In this document: positions 17,585-27,016 of the stretch, piece after piece
Numbering within the stretch: the first letter of the stretch is position 1
Layout: each line of letters opens with the position of its first letter
NCBI RefSeq assembly: GCF_023349125.1
Contig: NZ_JAKIKT010000005.1
Location: forward strand, 186,001 to 250,000
Direction of reading: 5' to 3'
Length of the DNA: 64,000 nucleotides
Source of the DNA: Shewanella corallii
GTDB lineage: Bacteria > Pseudomonadota > Gammaproteobacteria > Enterobacterales > Shewanellaceae
Notes under the pieces: model-generated
Seen by the model: the letters and a program-made list of their open reading frames with translations, nothing else
Database searches by the model: none
Told to the model about the DNA's origin: nothing
Made by a program: the position numbers and the translations under genes

Positions 17585-18361
17585 TCAGGCATTGTCTTTC
17601 CAGCGCCTCAGCAGCGCGAACGCTTCCACATTATCTGCTGGATTTTGCTGCCAGTGCTGGTTGATCTGTTGGCAGACCTGCTTCTGATCAACCCGTAAGA
17701 ATGGATTAACAGCCAGCTCTTTGCCGATGGAAGATGGCAGAGTAGGTATTCCTTTGGCGCGCAGCGCTTCACACTCCTGTTGATAAGCTTTTAGTTCGGT
17801 ATTGTCCGGGTCTGCCATCAGGGCAAATTTCAGGTTACTGAGTGTATATTCGTGGGCACAGTACACCCGTGTATTGGCCGGAAGTGCCGCCAGCCGGGAA
17901 AGTGAGTGATGGAATTGCGCGGGCTCTCCTTCAAACATGCGGCCACAGCCGCCGGAAAACAGGGTATCGCCGCAAAAGAGTCTGTCATCACACACATAGG
18001 CAATATGGTCCAGAGTGTGGCCCGGCACAGTAAGCACTCTGGCCTGAATATCCAGTCCTTTAAGGTTGACCATTTGTCCATCTTTCAGCTCTTGCGTCAG
18101 GCCATTGATCTCTGGATTGGCTGGACCATAAACCTCGATATCGGGATAACGCGCGCTAAGGTCATTAATCCCACTGGTATGATCCCAGTGATGATGGGTG
18201 ATTAGTATGCCCGACAGGGTCAGTTGCTCCTGCTCCAGATAGGCAATTACCGGCTTTGCCTGTCCGGGGTCAACGACCCAGGCCTGGGGTGAGCCGGATT
18301 GAGTCAAACACCAGATATAGTTGTCATCGAAGGCAGGAATAGCTGTAACATTGAGCAACAT
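17585..18361 (-). CDS. gloB: Hydroxyacylglutathione hydrolase (glyoxalase II)
   Basis: Metallo-beta-lactamase-fold enzyme (258 aa) that hydrolyses S-D-lactoylglutathione to D-lactate and glutathione, completing methylglyoxal detoxification in the cytoplasm. The metal motif THHHWDH is at residues 55-61, and further ligands follow in VLTVPGHTLDHI, GDTLFSGGCGR and YCAHEYTLSNL. I placed the start at 18361 because AAGG lies nine bases upstream and the protein then begins like E. coli GloB (IPAFDDNYIW). A longer frame to 18454 overlaps the divergent gene's leader and is unlikely. The C-terminal HAGH domain is present. Confidence 0.95.
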   Translation of the reverse strand: MLLNVTAIPAFDDNYIWCLTQSGSPQAWVVDPGQAKPVIAYLEQEQLTLSGILITHHHWDHTSGINDLSARYPDIEVYGPANPEINGLTQELKDGQMVNLKGLDIQARVLTVPGHTLDHIAYVCDDRLFCGDTLFSGGCGRMFEGEPAQFHHSLSRLAALPANTRVYCAHEYTLSNLKFALMADPDNTELKAYQQECEALRAKGIPTLPSSIGKELAVNPFLRVDQKQVCQQINQHWQQNPADNVEAFALLRRWKDNA

Positions 18362-18502
18362 CTCAGTCATCCTTAAAAAACATGAGCATTGGCGGCAGTT
18401 TACCGCTCTCAGGGCTTGCCTGTATACGCTTTTCGTTTTATAGGTATAAACCATATATACGGCTTTTTTATAAGAGCCTGCACCCCGTTTACGGAGTTAC
18501 TT

Positions 18503-19258
18503 TTGTCACATACTCCCTATCGACATCCCGCTTTAGGCCCCGCCGGTTGGCAGGACTTTCCCAATGGTGAACAGCTGCAGTCCTGCGTGCAGCAGGGGCT
18601 TGCTCCCTGGTGGCCCAGATTGTTTGGTTATCACCTGTTAAAGCTGGGACCGCTCAGCAGCGCCATGGATGCCAGTCATTGCAGTATCTCTCATCAGGTC
18701 AGCTTGTATGACGAAGAGGGCGCCTCTGTGGTCGGCGAGGTGAGTCAGTTGCCTTTGCGTCATGCCAGTGTCGATGTGGTGCTGGCCAATTTCCTGCTGG
18801 AGTTTGAGCGAAACCCCTATCAGCTGCTCAGAGAAATTGACCGAGTGCTTATCTCCGGCGGCACGCTGATCATCTCTGGTTTTAACCCCTTAAGTCCCGC
18901 CATGCTGGGTAAGTTGTTGCCCAAATATCAGCAGCAATTTCCCTGGCGAGGACACTTTTACCTGCCGTCCCGTATTAAAGATTGGCTGGCACTGCTTGGC
19001 TATCAGGTGATCTGTGATGAGCGCCTGCTGTATCACCCTCTGTTTGGCCACTTCGACAAAGGAGTATTCTGGCAGCAGAGTCTAGAGTCCTGGTTGCCGG
19101 GCAGTGGCAGCGTGTATCTCTTGATTGCCCGTAAGCTGGACAGTCCGTTGACGCCTATCCGGGAGAAGCGCAAAGCCCGTAAACCAAACTGGCAGACGGT
19201 ACCCAGTGCTGGCCGGGTGGGACGTTCCCACTCGGCGGTTAACAACCGAGAGTCCTGA
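18503..19258 (+). CDS. YafS-like SAM-dependent methyltransferase
   Basis: Class I methyltransferase-fold protein (251 aa) divergent from gloB, the same arrangement as yafS and gloB in E. coli. I chose the TTG at 18503 because GGAG lies six bases upstream. The open frame extends to 18389, but that extension runs across the gloB start region. Methyltransferase features include DVVLANFLLEFERNPYQLLREIDRVLISGGTLIISGFNP cut here as two blocks: the post-motif II segment and the RVLISGGTLIISGF strand. The classical glycine-rich motif I is weak. The substrate is unknown. Two bases separate its stop from the LysR gene, so they are likely co-transcribed. Confidence 0.8.
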   Translation: MSHTPYRHPALGPAGWQDFPNGEQLQSCVQQGLAPWWPRLFGYHLLKLGPLSSAMDASHCSISHQVSLYDEEGASVVGEVSQLPLRHASVDVVLANFLLEFERNPYQLLREIDRVLISGGTLIISGFNPLSPAMLGKLLPKYQQQFPWRGHFYLPSRIKDWLALLGYQVICDERLLYHPLFGHFDKGVFWQQSLESWLPGSGSVYLLIARKLDSPLTPIREKRKARKPNWQTVPSAGRVGRSHSAVNNRES

Positions 19259-19260
19259 CA

Positions 19261-20154
19261 GTGCGAATTACTCTTAAACAATTAATGGTGTTTGATGCCA
19301 TTGCCCGTAGTGGTCAGGTAGCCAAAGCGGCTGAATTGGTGTGCCAGTCGGCGCCAGCCACCTCCATGGCCCTTGCGGAACTGGAAAAACAGCTGGATAC
19401 CCGGCTGTTTGAGCGCAGGGGCAACCGTTTGCACCTCAATGCTCAGGGTGCACTGTTATTGCCCATGGCGGCAGAGGTACTGGACCGGGTTAATCAGATA
19501 GAACACGCCTTCAGTGGTCATGGCGATCAGCTGATGGGCAAACTCAGTATCAGTGCCAGCTCTACCATAGGGAATTATCTGTTGGCGCCCTGTGTGGTGG
19601 CTTTCAGTGAGCTGTGGCCAAAGGTGGAGGTGGATATGACTATCTGCAACACCCATGAGGCGATCGATGCCGTTGCCGATGGCTGCAGTGAGATGGCCTA
19701 TATCGAAGGTATTTGCCTGGATCGCCGCCTGACCGTTGAAGATTGGCACAGTGATAGGTTGACCATTTTCTGTGCCCCCTGTCACCCTCTGGCTGGCGCC
19801 AATGTCAGTTTGCAGGAACTGGCAAAGGAACGCTGGGTATTGAGGGAGTCAGGTTCAGGTACCCGTGAGGTGTTTCTCAGCGCGGTCATGACCAAAGGGC
19901 TGCACCCGGATATCCCCTTTAGTTTCGGCCGACCGGAAGCCGTTAAACAGGCGGCCAGACAGGGATGTTTGCTTGGTGTGCTGTCGTCATTGACACTGCA
20001 GCAGGAGTTGGAACGTGGCGAATTGGCGCAGGTGCATGTTGCGGATTTAGCTTTGAGTCGCCCCTTCAGTCGCATCAAACATTCAGGCCGCACCGACTCA
20101 GCATTGGGACGGGCATTTCACGAGTTCAGTCTGAAATGGTTGACTGAGCTCTAG
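19261..20154 (+). CDS. LysR-family transcriptional regulator
   Basis: A 297-residue LysR-type regulator starting at GTG 19261. The N-terminal winged helix-turn-helix spans residues 1-60 (LKQLMVFDAIARSGQVAKAAELV, SMALAELEKQLDTRLFERRG). The C-terminal periplasmic-binding-like effector domain follows (GKLSISASSTIGNYLLAP, RWVLRESGSGTREVF). The pattern is closest in my recollection to the CysB/CbbR/YeiE group. LysR regulators usually act on a divergent gene, but here the gene follows the methyltransferase on the same strand with a two-base gap, so its target is not evident from position. The effector is unknown. Confidence 0.9.
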   Translation: MRITLKQLMVFDAIARSGQVAKAAELVCQSAPATSMALAELEKQLDTRLFERRGNRLHLNAQGALLLPMAAEVLDRVNQIEHAFSGHGDQLMGKLSISASSTIGNYLLAPCVVAFSELWPKVEVDMTICNTHEAIDAVADGCSEMAYIEGICLDRRLTVEDWHSDRLTIFCAPCHPLAGANVSLQELAKERWVLRESGSGTREVFLSAVMTKGLHPDIPFSFGRPEAVKQAARQGCLLGVLSSLTLQQELERGELAQVHVADLALSRPFSRIKHSGRTDSALGRAFHEFSLKWLTEL

Positions 20155-20325
20155 TGAATAAAAGCTGCTCTGGCGCCCACTTATAGTAGTAATACCGCTG
20201 TACTCGGTTTTTTGTAAAACCCAAAGGGTGCGGCTTCACATAACGAAGCCTTCTTGGGACAGCGTCTGAGGCGCTCAATTGCAATGGCCACCGCATTATC
20301 CAGTGGCCTGACAGTCAGTCCTGAT

Positions 20326-21006
20326 CTATCTGGCTGGGATCACGGCCAGATAAACACACAGCCAGTGGCTGAAAGCCCCCATCAGTACGAATAGATGCCA
20401 AATGGCATGATTGAATGGAATAGCTTTCACTACATAGAAGATGACGCCAACACTGTAAAACAGCCCACCGGCCAACAGCAGGTTGAACCCAACTTCCGAC
20501 AGCCCGGCAGTCAACTGTGACATGACAGTCACACACAACCAGCCCATGAGAAGATAAATTCCCACACTGAGGGCTTTGAATTTGTGAATAAAACGGACTT
20601 TAAATACCACCCCGGCAATTGCCAGCGACCAGATTGCCGCCAGCACGATATCAGCCTGTATGGTGTGCAAACTGATCAGCATTAATGGCGTGTAGGTACC
20701 TGCAATCAACAGGTAAATAGCGCAATGGTCAGCCAGTTTTAGTCTGGGGCGCCATTTGGCTGATGGAATGCTGTGGTAAAGAGTTGAACAGAGAAACAGG
20801 GTAATGATACTGGCGTTATAAACCACCACACCGAACAGCTGTACGCCATTTAGGGTGTGGGCGCCTTTTATCACTGATGCAATCATACCCAGAATACCGA
20901 GCAAAATCCCCAGTCCATGACTAATGGCATTCGCCAACTCTTCCCTTTTTGAATATGCGGATAGCATCAATACTTCCTGCGGTTGATTCATGGTGTTGGC
21001 TGACAT
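20326..21006 (-). CDS. Hemolysin III / PAQR-family membrane protein
   Basis: A 226-residue integral membrane protein with seven hydrophobic segments of the HlyIII/YqfA family. Conserved family pieces are visible: the N-terminal SHGLGILLG, TLYHSIPS, DHCAIYLLIAGTYTPLML and the C-terminal HAIWHLFVLMGAFSHW with its histidines. Bacterial members are related to animal PAQR receptors and are suspected hydrolases or membrane-homeostasis proteins; haemolysis is not their proven role. AAGGGAT lies before the ATG at 21006. The gene is convergent with the LysR gene. The 170-base gap between them holds small hairpins, for example GGCTTC and GAAGCC at 20232-20250. Confidence 0.9.
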   Translation of the reverse strand: MSANTMNQPQEVLMLSAYSKREELANAISHGLGILLGILGMIASVIKGAHTLNGVQLFGVVVYNASIITLFLCSTLYHSIPSAKWRPRLKLADHCAIYLLIAGTYTPLMLISLHTIQADIVLAAIWSLAIAGVVFKVRFIHKFKALSVGIYLLMGWLCVTVMSQLTAGLSEVGFNLLLAGGLFYSVGVIFYVVKAIPFNHAIWHLFVLMGAFSHWLCVYLAVIPAR

Positions 21007-21217
21007 TGCGTATCCCTTCTTACTACTGAGACCGCCAGTGTATCAGTGCCAGGTGTAAGCCTCAATGATTAGGCGTACATGTGTACACTATTTTGCGATT
21101 TGGCTTTCCATGTTTTAGAAATTGGTGCGGCTTTATCTTGTATCCAAAGGGCGACAGGGGAACTTTGTTGCCCGAGCGATATCCAATCTGCTTGCAACAC
21201 TATGAAGGGACACAAAG

Positions 21218-22216
21218 GTGAAAGCAACGCGGGCAGGAGAATTAGCAGATACAGTCCAGGCGCATTGGGACCTCGGGCTGATGGAGCCGTTGGCAGCCAC
21301 CCTGGCTCAGATACATCAGCAATCTGATGTAGAAGGCGGCCAGATGCTATCCCTTTCCAGGCTTAAATCAGCTGAACAGTCAGTCGCTGCGGTGTGTCCG
21401 TTGCGGATAACCTTTGTCATAGGTACGGCAGTGATTATCCTGCACCTTGGCCTGTTTTATCTGCTGTCTATGCCCTGGTTTTTCCAATCGGCTTACCCCA
21501 AACCCAGGCAGAATAAATTTGTGGCACTTAAAGCCTATATTGTGTCTGTCCCGGCCAATCGCCCGGTTGTTGAAGCGAGTGAGCCGCCTGTGTTGACCAC
21601 GCCCAAAGCTGCAGTTTCTCCCAAAGCTGCAGCAAAAAAGCCAGCAAAAGTGGTAAAGAACACTGAGTCAAGCAATGCGGATAACACTAAAAGCAGAGAT
21701 GAGCCACGTGCTGATAAATCGCCTGCAACTGAGGCGTTGCGCCCGGAGCCAGAAGACAGCGTACCTTTCAAAGCAAACTTTGCGAAGGAATCTGAGGTCA
21801 AGAACCAATCAGGTGACCCTGTCACAGATACCCGGTTTATCGGCCGCTCTTATTTACAAAGGCAGCGGGAGCAAGCTTTATCGTCCATGGCAAAAGCTAG
21901 TGCCGGCGCCTACACAGCTCGTCGAAGTCTGAGTGAAATGTATGGTGAAATGACCATCTTAGAAGGGGGCTCTGACTATGACATTACCAAAGAGCAGACC
22001 CTTGACCATCAATTTGATCCCAATCGTATTGTTCGTATAGGGGATACCTGCTACCGGGTGGTTAAGTTGGGGGATCCGATCAACTCCCATAAGGAGAATC
22101 TGGGTTATCCCTTTTTTTGCGGGGAAGATGAGGTACAGCAGAGTATAGATAAAGGGATAGCTGACCACTTATCCAGGATGAACAAGTCGTTTCCCCAGCC
22201 CCACAGCAAACAATAA
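21218..22216 (+). CDS. Single-span membrane protein with a low-complexity periplasmic linker, function unknown
   Basis: A 332-residue protein starting at GTG 21218, with an AAGGGA-ACAAAG stretch upstream. One membrane helix near residues 68-90 (ITFVIGTAVIILHLGLFYLL) is followed by a proline-, alanine- and lysine-rich linker (about residues 105-190), as in TonB-type proteins that cross the periplasm. The C-terminal 130 residues look folded and contain two cysteines (GDTCYRVVKLGDP and YPFFCGED) that could form a disulfide. I do not recognise the family. It precedes two other little-known genes on the same strand, so a shared envelope function is possible but not shown. Confidence 0.75.
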   Translation: MKATRAGELADTVQAHWDLGLMEPLAATLAQIHQQSDVEGGQMLSLSRLKSAEQSVAAVCPLRITFVIGTAVIILHLGLFYLLSMPWFFQSAYPKPRQNKFVALKAYIVSVPANRPVVEASEPPVLTTPKAAVSPKAAAKKPAKVVKNTESSNADNTKSRDEPRADKSPATEALRPEPEDSVPFKANFAKESEVKNQSGDPVTDTRFIGRSYLQRQREQALSSMAKASAGAYTARRSLSEMYGEMTILEGGSDYDITKEQTLDHQFDPNRIVRIGDTCYRVVKLGDPINSHKENLGYPFFCGEDEVQQSIDKGIADHLSRMNKSFPQPHSKQ

Positions 22217-22351
22217 GCTGATTCTCATGACGGATTGGTTGATTAGCTTGTTTTTGATAACTATTCGGTATGTAAAAAGAGTTATTCTGCCTGTACCAAG
22301 CGGCCAAATTGTTCGATAATTAAGCTAATGCAGCATCAACAGGAGAGTGTT

Positions 22352-22621
22352 ATGCAAGTCAACTCAGCTATGTCTTCCGGGTTAGCCGGACTCCAGAGTG
22401 CGCAGCAGGGCATCAGTCAGGCCACCACTGAAGTGGCAAAACCGACGCAAACAAACCAGGCGGTAGAAGAGGGCAAAGAGCAGCGGGCGCTGCAGTCTGA
22501 GTCTGATAAAACATCTGCACTGGTCGCTGCCAAAGAGTCAGAAAATCAAGCCCAGGCTTCAGCCGAAGTGGTAGAAGCCGCTGACGAAACTCTGGGCACA
22601 GTCATTGATATCAAGGTTTAA
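22352..22621 (+). CDS. Small alanine/glutamine/glutamate-rich protein, function unknown
   Basis: An 89-residue protein. I chose the ATG at 22352 because GGAGAG lies just upstream; a frame from 22328 exists without a ribosome site. The N-terminus (VNSAMSSGLAGLQSAQQGI) has heptad-like spacing reminiscent of the coiled N-terminal segments of flagellar axial proteins, but there is no firm match. The rest is acidic, polar and probably disordered or helical. No signal peptide. It ends three bases before the SprA-related gene, which may depend on translational coupling from this stop. Likely real because of the ribosome site and operon position. Confidence 0.65.
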   Translation: MQVNSAMSSGLAGLQSAQQGISQATTEVAKPTQTNQAVEEGKEQRALQSESDKTSALVAAKESENQAQASAEVVEAADETLGTVIDIKV

Positions 22622-22624
22622 CCC

Positions 22625-24169
22625 TTGCCTGATGTAGTTGCCATACCCCCAGGCAAACTGAGTGTTGCCGGGCGTGGCGCATCTGTTTCAACCCAGGCCA
22701 CACCCAGTAGCGAAGCGCCATCACGTACTCCGCTCGTTCAGCAAACTGAAACACGACCTTCCAATTCATCCAGCAGTCAATCAACGCAAGCTGTCAGTTC
22801 TTCGCACTCCAGTACCGAGCTGTCCGCCAGATCTTCAAATCCGGCCTTGAGCTACAGATTGGGAAGAGGCGCGATGTCAGTCACCGGATTGACCAGTGGA
22901 CGCCTTCGCTCTGATAACCCTTCACCAGATGTGAGCGCTGTGGCGACAGAGGTCAGAGTGTCCAGCCATATGGATGCCTCAGCATCAGCACAAAACCTGT
23001 CTTTGCCCGACAGTGATTATGCGCAGCAAAGCGTGACCTTTAATATTGAAAGCGTTATTGACTCGCCGGTGGGACAGACAGGAGCACGGCTGGGTGATCC
23101 GGGCCAGGCCTCTGCTCTGTCCGGGGCTTCTGCCCCCCTTACAGAGGCCAAGCCGGACTATGCATCTGGCTTGAATGTGGCACCGCAGGGGAGTGGAGGC
23201 AGTGACATTAAAGAAGGTACAGGGACTCAAGGGGCAAATAATCAGGGTTCGGCCGAGCAGGGGGCAATTCCAAGTGTGGGTGAACAGCCTCAAAACGGTG
23301 ATGAAACCCAGGCTCAGGGCCGCCCCGGTGATGCCAGTGAAGAGCAGAGCCCCGGCGTCGATACCGAGCCTCGAGAGAACTCGCGACAGGAAGTAGCGGA
23401 ACAGCAAAAGCTTGAACAGTTAAGGGCGCGGGATCGAGAGGTTAAGTCACACGAGCGGGCTCATGCAGCTGTTGGCGGGCATTATGCCAGTAGTCCAAGT
23501 TATCAATTTGAGCGCGGCAGTGACGGCAAGCGATATGCCATCTCTGGTGAGGTACAAATTGATATCTCACCTATCCCTGGGGATCCTCAGGCCACTGTAG
23601 TTAAAATGCAGAAGGTGTACGCTGCGGCTATGGCGCCTGTTAATCCCTCTATGGCAGATATCCGGGTGGCTGCGGAAGCGATGGAAAAGCTCAATGTTGC
23701 CAAACAGGAGTTGGCGGTGGAGCGGCAGGAGCAGCTTCAGGCGTCACAGCAGACGTTGCTCGGAGCCGACGCTGCCATTGATGAAACCCCTGTTTTGGAG
23801 CCCAGACAGTCATCTATTGGACAATCGATAGATGAGCGGGGCAATGTCAGGCAGGAAGAAGCCGCTGACAATGCGTTTGTTATTGCCCAGCCTGACAGCC
23901 AGAGAACCAATGAGGTCGGAACCAATCAGAGATTATCACCCGACTCGACTGGAACCGATTTTGCTCAGGGCACTGTTATCGCGCCGCCAAGAGCAACACT
24001 TCAGCTTGATGGTGTACAACCCAGACCTGTCACGGTTAATGGGACTGAAAGCTCGGGTATCAGCAGAGAAGGTGATAACCAGCCACTGAATGCCAGTGAG
24101 TTGCAGCAGGTTCAAATGGCCATTGAGAAACGTTATGGTATCGCGCCAAAAAACAAACGTGTTGCCTGA
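22625..24169 (+). CDS. SprA-related putative metalloprotease
   Basis: A 514-residue protein with a long serine-, glutamine- and proline-rich, probably disordered N-terminal 280 residues. A compact conserved domain follows: LRARDREVKSHERAHAAVGG, then SDGKRYAISGEVQIDISPI and KMQKVYAAAMAPVNPS. HERAH fits the zinc-peptidase HExxH pattern. I recognise it as the SprA-related family annotated as putative metalloproteases; activity is unproven. The start is a TTG at 22625, three bases after the previous stop, with AAGG eight bases upstream, so coupling is likely. No signal peptide is seen. The C-terminal 120 residues are again low-complexity. Confidence 0.82.
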   Translation: MPDVVAIPPGKLSVAGRGASVSTQATPSSEAPSRTPLVQQTETRPSNSSSSQSTQAVSSSHSSTELSARSSNPALSYRLGRGAMSVTGLTSGRLRSDNPSPDVSAVATEVRVSSHMDASASAQNLSLPDSDYAQQSVTFNIESVIDSPVGQTGARLGDPGQASALSGASAPLTEAKPDYASGLNVAPQGSGGSDIKEGTGTQGANNQGSAEQGAIPSVGEQPQNGDETQAQGRPGDASEEQSPGVDTEPRENSRQEVAEQQKLEQLRARDREVKSHERAHAAVGGHYASSPSYQFERGSDGKRYAISGEVQIDISPIPGDPQATVVKMQKVYAAAMAPVNPSMADIRVAAEAMEKLNVAKQELAVERQEQLQASQQTLLGADAAIDETPVLEPRQSSIGQSIDERGNVRQEEAADNAFVIAQPDSQRTNEVGTNQRLSPDSTGTDFAQGTVIAPPRATLQLDGVQPRPVTVNGTESSGISREGDNQPLNASELQQVQMAIEKRYGIAPKNKRVA

Positions 24170-24215
24170 GACCAATCCGACAAACCTCTCCACTGAACCT
24201 TCTATGACTTGGGGC

Positions 24216-25202
24216 CTAAGCATCAGTGATTATCTGGCTGTCATCCTCTGACGCCTTTGCACTGCATATCCTGTCTCTTCCCGATTGTTTGGCGGTATAC
24301 ATAAGGTGATCAACTCTGGAAAGTAAGCCGCTGATATCTTCGCCCCTGGCTCGTTGAGTAACGCCGAAACTTGCGGTAGTGGGACTTCCATCGGGAAGAT
24401 GAAATTTGGCCAACTCCTGCCTTACCCTGGCCGCAATTGCCGAGGCCTGTGACAGGCTGTGGTCAGGTAGCATAACCAAAAACTCTTCGCCCCCCCATCT
24501 GGCGCAGACTGCCGGATCAGGCAGCTCAAGTTGCAGGAGCCTGGCCAGATGTTTGAGCACCTTATCACCAAACAGGTGTCCATAGGTGTCGTTAACCTGC
24601 TTGAAGAAGTCTAGATCCAACAAAATCAAAGAAAACTCTGCATCTTCCCTGTCCAATTCCTGTTGCAGTACTTCATTAATGCGGCGGCGATTATACAGGC
24701 CTGTTAATTCATCCGTGATGGATTGAAGTTCCAGAGAACGTGTCTGTTTGCGCTCTTCTGACACATCCTGAACCAGTCCTACGGTTCTGAGGGGCTGACC
24801 TATAGTATTGAGAAAGGTTTTGCTGAAATGCTTTAAGTGGATATGGTCGCCATCTGGCCTCACGTAGTCCAGGTAAAGGTAGGGCATTGAAATACCTTCA
24901 TTTGGTGGGGCGACCAAACGCCCCGTTGCGTCAGACGTATTCATTTTGGCCAGCAGGGCGGTGAAGTCATTCCAATGCCATAGCCTGTGCTCCTGACTTA
25001 AGCCGAGAATATCTATCAGTTCGGGCGAAAGCTCTACTTCATAACTCAGGTGGTTGAGTTTCCAATTTCCGGCTTTGGCGAGTTTTTGAATACTTTGCAG
25101 CGAAAATTGCTCGTACTCTTGTTCCACAAGTTTTTGCCTTAGCTCGTGGTTCTCCATTTCCAGTGCCAGTATCTGTTCGTGCAGTTTATCCAGTTCGTTC
25201 AT
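24216..25202 (-). CDS. PAS-like + GGDEF diguanylate cyclase
   Basis: A 328-residue cytoplasmic protein predicted to make the second messenger cyclic di-GMP. A short N-terminal coiled coil (residues 1-40) leads to a PAS-like sensory domain (about residues 45-155) and then the GGDEF domain. The active-site motif is GGEEF at residues 237-241, intact for catalysis. The RxxD inhibitory site normally found just upstream is not visible. The ATG overlaps the stop of the MetE-like gene by four bases, so the two are translated together. The signal sensed is unknown. Convergent with the SprA-related gene. Confidence 0.93.
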   Translation of the reverse strand: MNELDKLHEQILALEMENHELRQKLVEQEYEQFSLQSIQKLAKAGNWKLNHLSYEVELSPELIDILGLSQEHRLWHWNDFTALLAKMNTSDATGRLVAPPNEGISMPYLYLDYVRPDGDHIHLKHFSKTFLNTIGQPLRTVGLVQDVSEERKQTRSLELQSITDELTGLYNRRRINEVLQQELDREDAEFSLILLDLDFFKQVNDTYGHLFGDKVLKHLARLLQLELPDPAVCARWGGEEFLVMLPDHSLSQASAIAARVRQELAKFHLPDGSPTTASFGVTQRARGEDISGLLSRVDHLMYTAKQSGRDRICSAKASEDDSQIITDA

Positions 25203-26296
25203 CCGGTGCTCTGTTGGATCAGATGAAGTTCTTGCTGGGCCAACCGGGTTCCTTCCAGTCGGGCTGTGATTTTGCGATACACAGTTTCTCTTGAGGTTGA
25301 GGTGTCATCAGCAAAGGGGGAGAAGCCGCAATCATCAGTGGTTCCCAGTTGACTGACGGGGATGTACCTGGCTGCTTCGAGTATCAGTTCACAAACTTGC
25401 TCAGGAGTTTCCACCTCTGGTGTGATTGGATTGGTGACACCGATAAAGACTCTTTGAAAGGGTTTAATTATTTTGCCAATCAACCTCAGTGCTTTAGCCG
25501 GATCCTGTTCACCACGCATAGCCACATAAAAATTACCGACGTTAATATCAAACAGGGTCGGCAGCAGGTGTTTATAGTCCACATTGGCACTGTGAGTTGA
25601 GTCTATATCTGCGCCCGGACAGGTATGAACCCCGATTCGTTGAATTTCTTCATCGTTGAAACGTGACAAACATCTGTTTATCAGTGCCACAAATGAGCGC
25701 AGTAATTGACCAGAGGGATCTATCTTGAGTGACAGTCTCGCCTCGGTAAAATCAATTTGCACCTTGTGGGCGCCCAGCGCCAAACAGGCTTTGACCTCAC
25801 TGACATGTTGCTCAACCAGATCTTCGATGAAAGCCTGATGTTCATAATCTGTCATACCCTGAGCTGGATAAACGAGACTTAACATGGCAGGTGATATTAC
25901 GGCCTGCTTAACTGGCACACTGGCATGTTGTAATGCAAATTTGAGGAATTGATCCGCTGTTTGCTCATACTTAAACGGCGCTTGTTTAAGGTGAGGGGCA
26001 AAGGTGCGGGTATGGCCATCTGAAAAATCAACCTGAAGCCCCTGCTCATGATAATTGGGCGAATTATGTAAACAGTAGTGGGCAAATCCATCGAATTTTC
26101 TCTGTTCACCATCACTGATAACCGGACATCCCAGAGCTTCCAGCTCTTTAATGACCTTTGCCGTTTCCTGCTCGGCTAATCGGGTCAGTTCACCATAATT
26201 GAGCTGACCTGATTTGTACTTTGAGTAAGCTTCAACCAAATGTCTGGGGCGGGGAATCGAACCTATTTGCTCTGTTGGAATTATCCATGTTTCCAT
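25199..26296 (-). CDS. Short MetE-like (cobalamin-independent methionine synthase family) protein
   Basis: A 365-residue protein corresponding only to the C-terminal catalytic barrel of MetE (which is about 750 aa). The zinc site is recognisable: histidine and cysteine in GVHTCPGAD and a second cysteine in TTDDCGFSPFADD. Early residues TEQIGSIPRP and SDGEQRKFDGF also match the family. Such short forms may use methyl donors other than methyl-tetrahydropteroyltriglutamate, and the substrate here is not known. The start is supported by GAAAGGAGAG upstream. It is the first gene of a two-gene unit with the diguanylate cyclase, an unusual pairing. Confidence 0.85.
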   Translation of the reverse strand: METWIIPTEQIGSIPRPRHLVEAYSKYKSGQLNYGELTRLAEQETAKVIKELEALGCPVISDGEQRKFDGFAHYCLHNSPNYHEQGLQVDFSDGHTRTFAPHLKQAPFKYEQTADQFLKFALQHASVPVKQAVISPAMLSLVYPAQGMTDYEHQAFIEDLVEQHVSEVKACLALGAHKVQIDFTEARLSLKIDPSGQLLRSFVALINRCLSRFNDEEIQRIGVHTCPGADIDSTHSANVDYKHLLPTLFDINVGNFYVAMRGEQDPAKALRLIGKIIKPFQRVFIGVTNPITPEVETPEQVCELILEAARYIPVSQLGTTDDCGFSPFADDTSTSRETVYRKITARLEGTRLAQQELHLIQQSTG

Positions 26297-26510
26297 CGTA
26301 TCTCTCCTTTCGGAGTCCTGGCGTAACCAGGCCCTTTAAATCAGCGCAACTTACAGTGTAGTTGTGCCCTGAGGACAGTGCCAAAAGGGAAGCAAGATAA
26401 TCGGAACACCTTGAGTATGATGTTGGCTGCCGGACAGTTAGACCCTTTGTGCTATTGATTCAGTGGTTGCCGGGAGGCAGATTAACGATTTTGAACCTGA
26501 GGAGAGGAGT

Positions 26511-26927
26511 GTGAAAGCTGACGATTTTACTGCCATCAATTGGTTGGCAGGTGCAAACCATATAGACGTCGTACTGCGAAGTGAATATGCATGGCGATGG
26601 TTACCATCCTCCAGAGATGAAGAGGATCCTTTGGGCGGAGGCAACGGCAGGGTTCAACTGACGCTTTCTCAGTCTGAGTGGGTGCGCCAGCGATATAAGG
26701 GCTTATTGGTGTCGTTGCGGCAAATTGATCATTCCCATCCCAAATTACAATCTGGTCCACATAACTATGTTGAGGCTTTTAAAGGCGCAGCACTCTATGC
26801 AGGCCGCAAATCTGCTATCGAAACTGTGTTGAATACAGAGGGCTCCTGGCGGGAAATTTTCAGTCACTACCTTCAGGGACGCTGGCCCTGTGGCATAAAG
26901 GATGATGGGATCTGGGTTGTACTCTGA
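26511..26927 (+). CDS. Unrecognised soluble protein
   Basis: A 138-residue protein when started at the GTG at 26511, which has a strong GAGGAGAGGAG upstream; the frame is open back to 26463. There is no signal peptide or membrane segment. Tryptophan- and arginine-rich stretches (SEYAWRWLPSSRDEEDPLGGG, then LTLSQSEWVRQRYKGLLVSL) suggest a compact fold. I do not recognise the family. It lies alone between the divergent MetE-like gene and the convergent DUF3541 gene. The strong ribosome site is the main reason to accept it. Confidence 0.6.
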   Translation: MKADDFTAINWLAGANHIDVVLRSEYAWRWLPSSRDEEDPLGGGNGRVQLTLSQSEWVRQRYKGLLVSLRQIDHSHPKLQSGPHNYVEAFKGAALYAGRKSAIETVLNTEGSWREIFSHYLQGRWPCGIKDDGIWVVL

Positions 26928-27016
26928 TGTGGAGTAAACCAGCGAGAGACTAAGGTATCCGGACACCTGAACAGGTATCCGTGCTGTGATGACAAAAAGC
27001 CAGCTTTAGGTAAGAG

